From NCBI GenBank assembly GCA_028023455.1, contig JAQFVV010000013.1:5088001-5152000 (forward strand): 64,000 nucleotides of DNA, in the 5' to 3' direction. A program made the position numbers and the translations under genes. Position 1 is the stretch's first letter. Every line of letters starts with the position of its first letter. The notes under the pieces are model-generated. The model saw only the letters and a list, made by a program, of their open reading frames with translations. It made no database searches and was not told the origin of the DNA. Source of the DNA: Epiperipatus broadwayi (lineage: Eukaryota; Onychophora; Udeonychophora; Euonychophora; Peripatidae). Positions 54,201 through 60,200 of this stretch are shown in pieces.

Positions 54201-57200
54201 ACATTTAATAATTTATCTAGATAAAATAGTCAAACATATAACTACAAGTAAAATCACCATAAATCTTCAGGTAATCATTCACATTTAGTCTAATTATTAA
54301 TCAGTTTAAATATATTTTCAAACAAATAGGCATGATCTTTTCATCTTCTCAGATTGATCATTATAACATCATATGATTTTCTAATCCATAAAGATGTTCC
54401 AAAAAATTATATCTTGTAATATGTCATATATTTTAGAAATAATTTAGTAATATTTTTATGACTTTTTTTTTAAAAATTTTATTTCAAAAATTACAATTTC
54501 ACTTTAACATATATACTAACAGTTTTAATTTATTGTAGAATAACAAAAAAATGTTTGCAATCAGTCTTTAGTCTTAAAACTCAGCATTTTAGTTACAATG
54601 AACAAAAATAAATGTTCTATTCCATTTTTCTTATTTAAAACACATTGATTATTTTTATAGGATGGGGACAATTTGTGTTTCTAAAATTTAATAAGTAGTT
54701 TCCATTGTCATAATCAATTAAGACATAGCAGAGAAGTAAATTTAACTTCTTGTCAATCATTAAGATGACTGGATAATTTAAAAAGAAAAATATTTCAATA
54801 AAATATGCATTCTCAAAACAGAGATGAATCTAGTTATAAATGCTTATTTATAGATGCACAAATAAGTGCAAAAGATCTATTAGTAAATTGAAACATAAAT
54901 GAAATAAAGCTAGAAGAATCATTGTAAAAGCAATGAAAGAAAATAAAGAAATTGCAAGCAAAAAACAAGTTTGTTTTAATATATAAAAGTTTATACAGAA
55001 AAACAGCAGAGTGAATTGATAACTGAAGTTAGAAATTGAAAACTATTGAAAAAGTGGATATAATGAAAAAATGGTAAATTGATATTATAGATATTAAGAA
55101 GATTTAAGTAAAAAAAGACAGAAGAATCCATAAAGATGAAATTGGCTGTGCAATATTGATAAAACTTCTAAAAACCTTACCTAAAACACAGGATTCCAAA
55201 GCACAAAAAAGCAATGAAATTTTAGATACATTATTAAATAAAAGGTTCAAGAAAGTCATTATTATTTACTTTCAATAGTTGATTCTAACAGAAAAAAAAA
55301 ATCGAATGCGATAAAATGTAAAAATTTTACAACAAATATGGTATAATCTTACATGCTATTTAGGATTATCATGGATTTTTTAAAAAATAGAGGCAAAAAA
55401 AAAAAAATTTATTAAAAACTTTGTTTATAAATTAAAGTATATTTCCGATTTAATAGTCCTCTTACATAATACATATAGGAAGAAATGTTAAGACAGAGAA
55501 GATTGAAAAATAGATATAAATTTATAGAATACAAGACAAATAAGAATAGCAATGTAGAACATTTGATAAAAAAAAATGAAAAAGATAATTTATTGAGGAA
55601 ATATGAGGAGAAAAAGGATCTTTATTGGGTATATGTACAATAAAAAAATAAAATAATCAAACGTTTTGAGTATGAAAAGAGACACAGCATGGATCCATGA
55701 ATTCCATAATCCATCACTTTACCACTGCACTAAATCATCAAAAAAGTACAGTGAAGCAAAGAAACTGTAAAAATATGTTGAAATTTTTCTTTTTGAATAT
55801 GCTTGATAGAAGAGAGCATTAATTATATAATTCAAAATGTCATTTTTTACATTTGTAATTTTATTTGATATTTTGATATTTCTCATTTTAAGTTTTATGA
55901 ATAAAAATATTGCTTTAAATAGATGACAAAATATAAACTGTATATGATTACCTGAAGGTTTGTGACAATGGTATTTTGTTTTTAATTATATACTGAACTA
56001 TTTCACATCATCTAATTAAAATTATTAAATGTTTATAAAAAAATTCAAATTTTATTTATATTTTTTCACATATCTTTTAAGTATTAATAATAACACACAG
56101 GTTAGTATAGAACACTGTCAAAGACATATTGCAGCCCAAAATAATAACTGTGTTTTATGACTAATAGATGAATATATTTAACAAAGCATAAATAAAATTT
56201 TAAATTTTTTTAAAAACATTTAATAATTTCAACAAGATGATGAAAATAGTACAACATATATCTATTGTATATATATAATTATTTCTTAAATTCATAAATT
56301 CTATTGATTGTATAGTTCATTTCACACTTACTGTTATATATTTCTTATCAATAAGATTTTAATTTCTTGTTTTGGCAATCATCTTCAGTTAAAAGTTCTA
56401 AATCTAAAAAACTTCAATAAATGTGATGTGAAGAGAAGAAAATATAGAGCACAGAAATTGGACTGAACCTGGACTTAAATGATTGATGAGGATGGAAAAA
56501 AGTTTAAAAAGATGAATGCTAAAAGGATCAATTAAAATGTTATACAGTGTCATGATTAAATATCAAGCATATTCAATGAGAAAAAGTTCCTAAGTAATGA
56601 TATACTATAAAAGGTATAATGTTTATTTAATCATACAGATTATATAGTAGGACAACAGATATTATGACAGAACTAGTAATTTCACAAAAATTTTATAAGT
56701 TTATTTAGTAAAATACTTACTTTGGATTATTGATAAACTCAATCATAAAAGTAGTATTCCATAAAAGATTAGATGCTGATGGTTGAATATTAGCATATAA
56801 TGTCTGTTTCACTTTGGAAGAGGCACTGCCAAAAAACTCGGAATATTTTGCCTGTATTAGTGATAAAAAAAAACAAACAATAATTATTTTATATAAATAT
56901 TCTATTGTTTTTTAATCAAAAAAAAAAGAAGAAAATAATAAATACCTTGAGATAACTGCAAGAAATATAAGCATCATATAGGTAGGCCAAAATACATCTT
57001 TCTGATGAGGTACAATCAGATGGGTTATTGACGTGCTTTACGACACTACACAGACTAAAAAATAAGACCCAATTTTTTTTAGAAATAATTTGCTCTCTTT
57101 CAAAAAAATTTAAGGAATGCAATTATATTAAGATAATAGAAAGCTATTATATCAATCACTCTATTTAAAACTATCTATTTTAAAAATGAGTAATGATTGA

Positions 57201-60200
57201 GCTTAAGATGGTAATTTTCATTGATGATTCAAATTTAAAAATGGGTGGCTCTAGACTAGAATGAAAGAATAGCTTACCATTAATTCAAATGTTAATTGCA
57301 AATTGAAAGAATCATATGATTCTTTGGTGTAATTGGAATATTAAGAAATTTCATTTAAAAAAATGAAAGTCCTACAAATTAAAAATGTTAAAAAAAGAAA
57401 AAAAAAAAATGATAATTTTATTGATAGAAATACAAAATAATTTCTTAACTTGTGAAGGAAAATGCTATGTGGAAATTAAATATCAATTTTGAAAAGTTAA
57501 GAGTATTTAGCGACAGAGAGCAATAAAGTATTGATCATTGATGTAAAAATAAAAATAGAATTCCAAATACTTAGGATCAATCATTGAAAAAAAAAATCTA
57601 TAGATAAATTCATAAAGCAAGGCTAACAATACAAATGCTTAACTCAGTTTTACAGAGTAATAATACATTGAATGAAAACCAAAGAAATATATGATACTCT
57701 AGCACATAATATTTTAATGCATGGAATGAAGATGTAGATAATAACAAAAGCAGGTGAACAGAGATTTTTGGCAAAAGAAATGGATGGAGATCAAGACTGA
57801 AAAAAGAACACATCAAGAGATCAGGTAAGTGATTGGAATAAAAAAAAAATGTGATAACAGTTATTGAAGAGAAAAGATTCAGATATTATGACAATATTAG
57901 AAGAATGAATAAGAACAATATAAAGGATGATGATTAATTGGAAAGTAAAAGTAATAAAAAGGAAAGAGATGGAAAGAACTTTATGAACAGCATGAGAAAG
58001 AGTGATCTGACAGAGGCAGATATTATAATCAAGAAGATATAAAGAAGGAAATATAAAGTAAAAAAGTATTGATAAGATAGGGGAAAAATAGTCAGCTATA
58101 GATGAATAACAAAATTATATCCTTTATATAAGACAATTGTTTTTTAATAATAAATTTACAAAATACATTACTGGCTTTTATAAGGTTTTTTGGGAGTGTG
58201 TGTGTATGTGTAGCAGCATAAATTATAATTATAGAAGAGGAAGATTAGTACAGCCATTCTGTCAACTAAAATAAAATGATACGACAATATTATAATTTTA
58301 TCAAATTATTACTAATAATTTAAAAATATACATATATATTAATTTATAAGTCTTATTTAATAATAAATCATAAAATAAAAGTTTATTGTTTTATTTTGAA
58401 TTGTTTATATTTCATTTATTCAATTTTAGATATTATTAAAGTAGCTTTGCTTAGAACTTAATGCTCTGATTTTTGGAACATGCCTAAGCTCTAAGAAGTT
58501 AGAGAACACTGGTTTCTCAAAATTTATTTCGAAAATCAATTTTTTTATTTTAAAAAATATAATTTATGTTTATATAAAAATTCTCAAATATATTTCATTA
58601 CATGAATTTCTTTAAGTTCCAACTAGTTAGCAATATCAAAATACTATTGTATAAATATTATATCATCTATTTTTAATTTCTATAAAATTGACTTATTGAA
58701 AATTCAGGGCAAAACAACTGAAGTATTAGAAAAGTTACTTAGTGCCAATATGGGTTTTTTTTTTATATGAAAAAATTAATTATTTTTATATTTTTATAGA
58801 GTATCAAAGTGATAACAAATAACTTTGCAAAAAAAAAATTAACAGAAATTAATTAAAATTGTATTAAAATCATATATATATATATTAATTTAACATTTCT
58901 CAATTATATTTAATTAAAAAAAAATTCTCAAAAAATTTACCCTTCAAATGCAGCAGCTGTTTGTTCTTGTGATACAAGAAGACATGCATGATACCGCCGC
59001 AAAATAGCAACAATGTAAAGACAGAGAAGAGTGGTATATGAACCAACCAATGAAGACTGCTTCAAAATTAATTGTGCCTCAACTTGACTAAGTTCTTTCA
59101 GTAACTAGAGGGGGAAAAAACATTAGGAAGATAGTTATATTTTTTACTTAACTTATATAATTCAGTTTATTATAGTATTACATGAGATAATCGCTATTTA
59201 AACATCTAATTGAAGTTTAATATTTAAGAGCAAATCATGCACTAAATAACTTGATGAATAAATGCAATTTCTTTATACAAAATATTTTATTAGTACTAAA
59301 GCAATGGATCTGAAATCCGATCCATGCTTCACAGCCTTCTATAAACTTAGTTAGTATTATAGACCTGAATTAAGTTTATAGTCCAATATCAGCAGGTTTT
59401 TACATTAAAGCTAATATTAATTACGTTTATATAATTTGTATTGCATTTAAATATTTTGTTAAATAAATTCCATTCTAAGATTAGATTTCTGTTAATAAAA
59501 ATTACTTGTAAAACCTATTAGTCAAACATATATATACGTCAAGCGTATATATATGAGTTAATGCAAAATTCTGCTGAAATAAAATGCTTATTTTACTATA
59601 AAAAAATAAGAATATATTTTTTGTTAAAATATGGCATATGATTTCATTTTGAGATAAGCCCACCAACATTTTCTAAAGGAATGTATGTTTTAATTAGTGA
59701 GCCCATTCAAGTCAAATTAAAGATGGCCTTCTCTTTCTTTTTTTTTAATTAATAAAATTCAAACTTTAAAGAAAGAAATTTAGAATAAAAAAGTAAAAGT
59801 TATTTTTAGAAAATGTTACCTTGAAACAAAGGAGCGTGTGGGTGGTCTTATCAAGATCTAAGATCATACAAATAATAGAAGGTAGCTGACAAAGAGGGTA
59901 TAAATAAAAATGAGAACAAAAGACTTGGTTATTCAGAGTTTTCTTGCTGGCATTCAGATTTCTCTTTGGAGAACTCTTTCAGATTTTGCTTGTGGAGATT
60001 TTATTCCAAAAAGTTAGACAACTGTCGTCTTCAAAATCATGGAGAAGTTTGAACATTCTCAAGCTAAAAGTCATATGAATTTGATGGATTCTACTATGCT
60101 TGGCTAGGCAAATAAATAGCTTTGCCTATCGCCGAGGTTCCTAAATACCATCAAAATGCCTTAGTATCCACTCAATAGTCATCTGAACTCTGTGCCATGT

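Noticed and set aside
59300-59345. GGATCTGAAATCC resembling a tRNA-Ser anticodon arm
   Set aside because: No acceptor stem, D arm or T arm could be paired around it.
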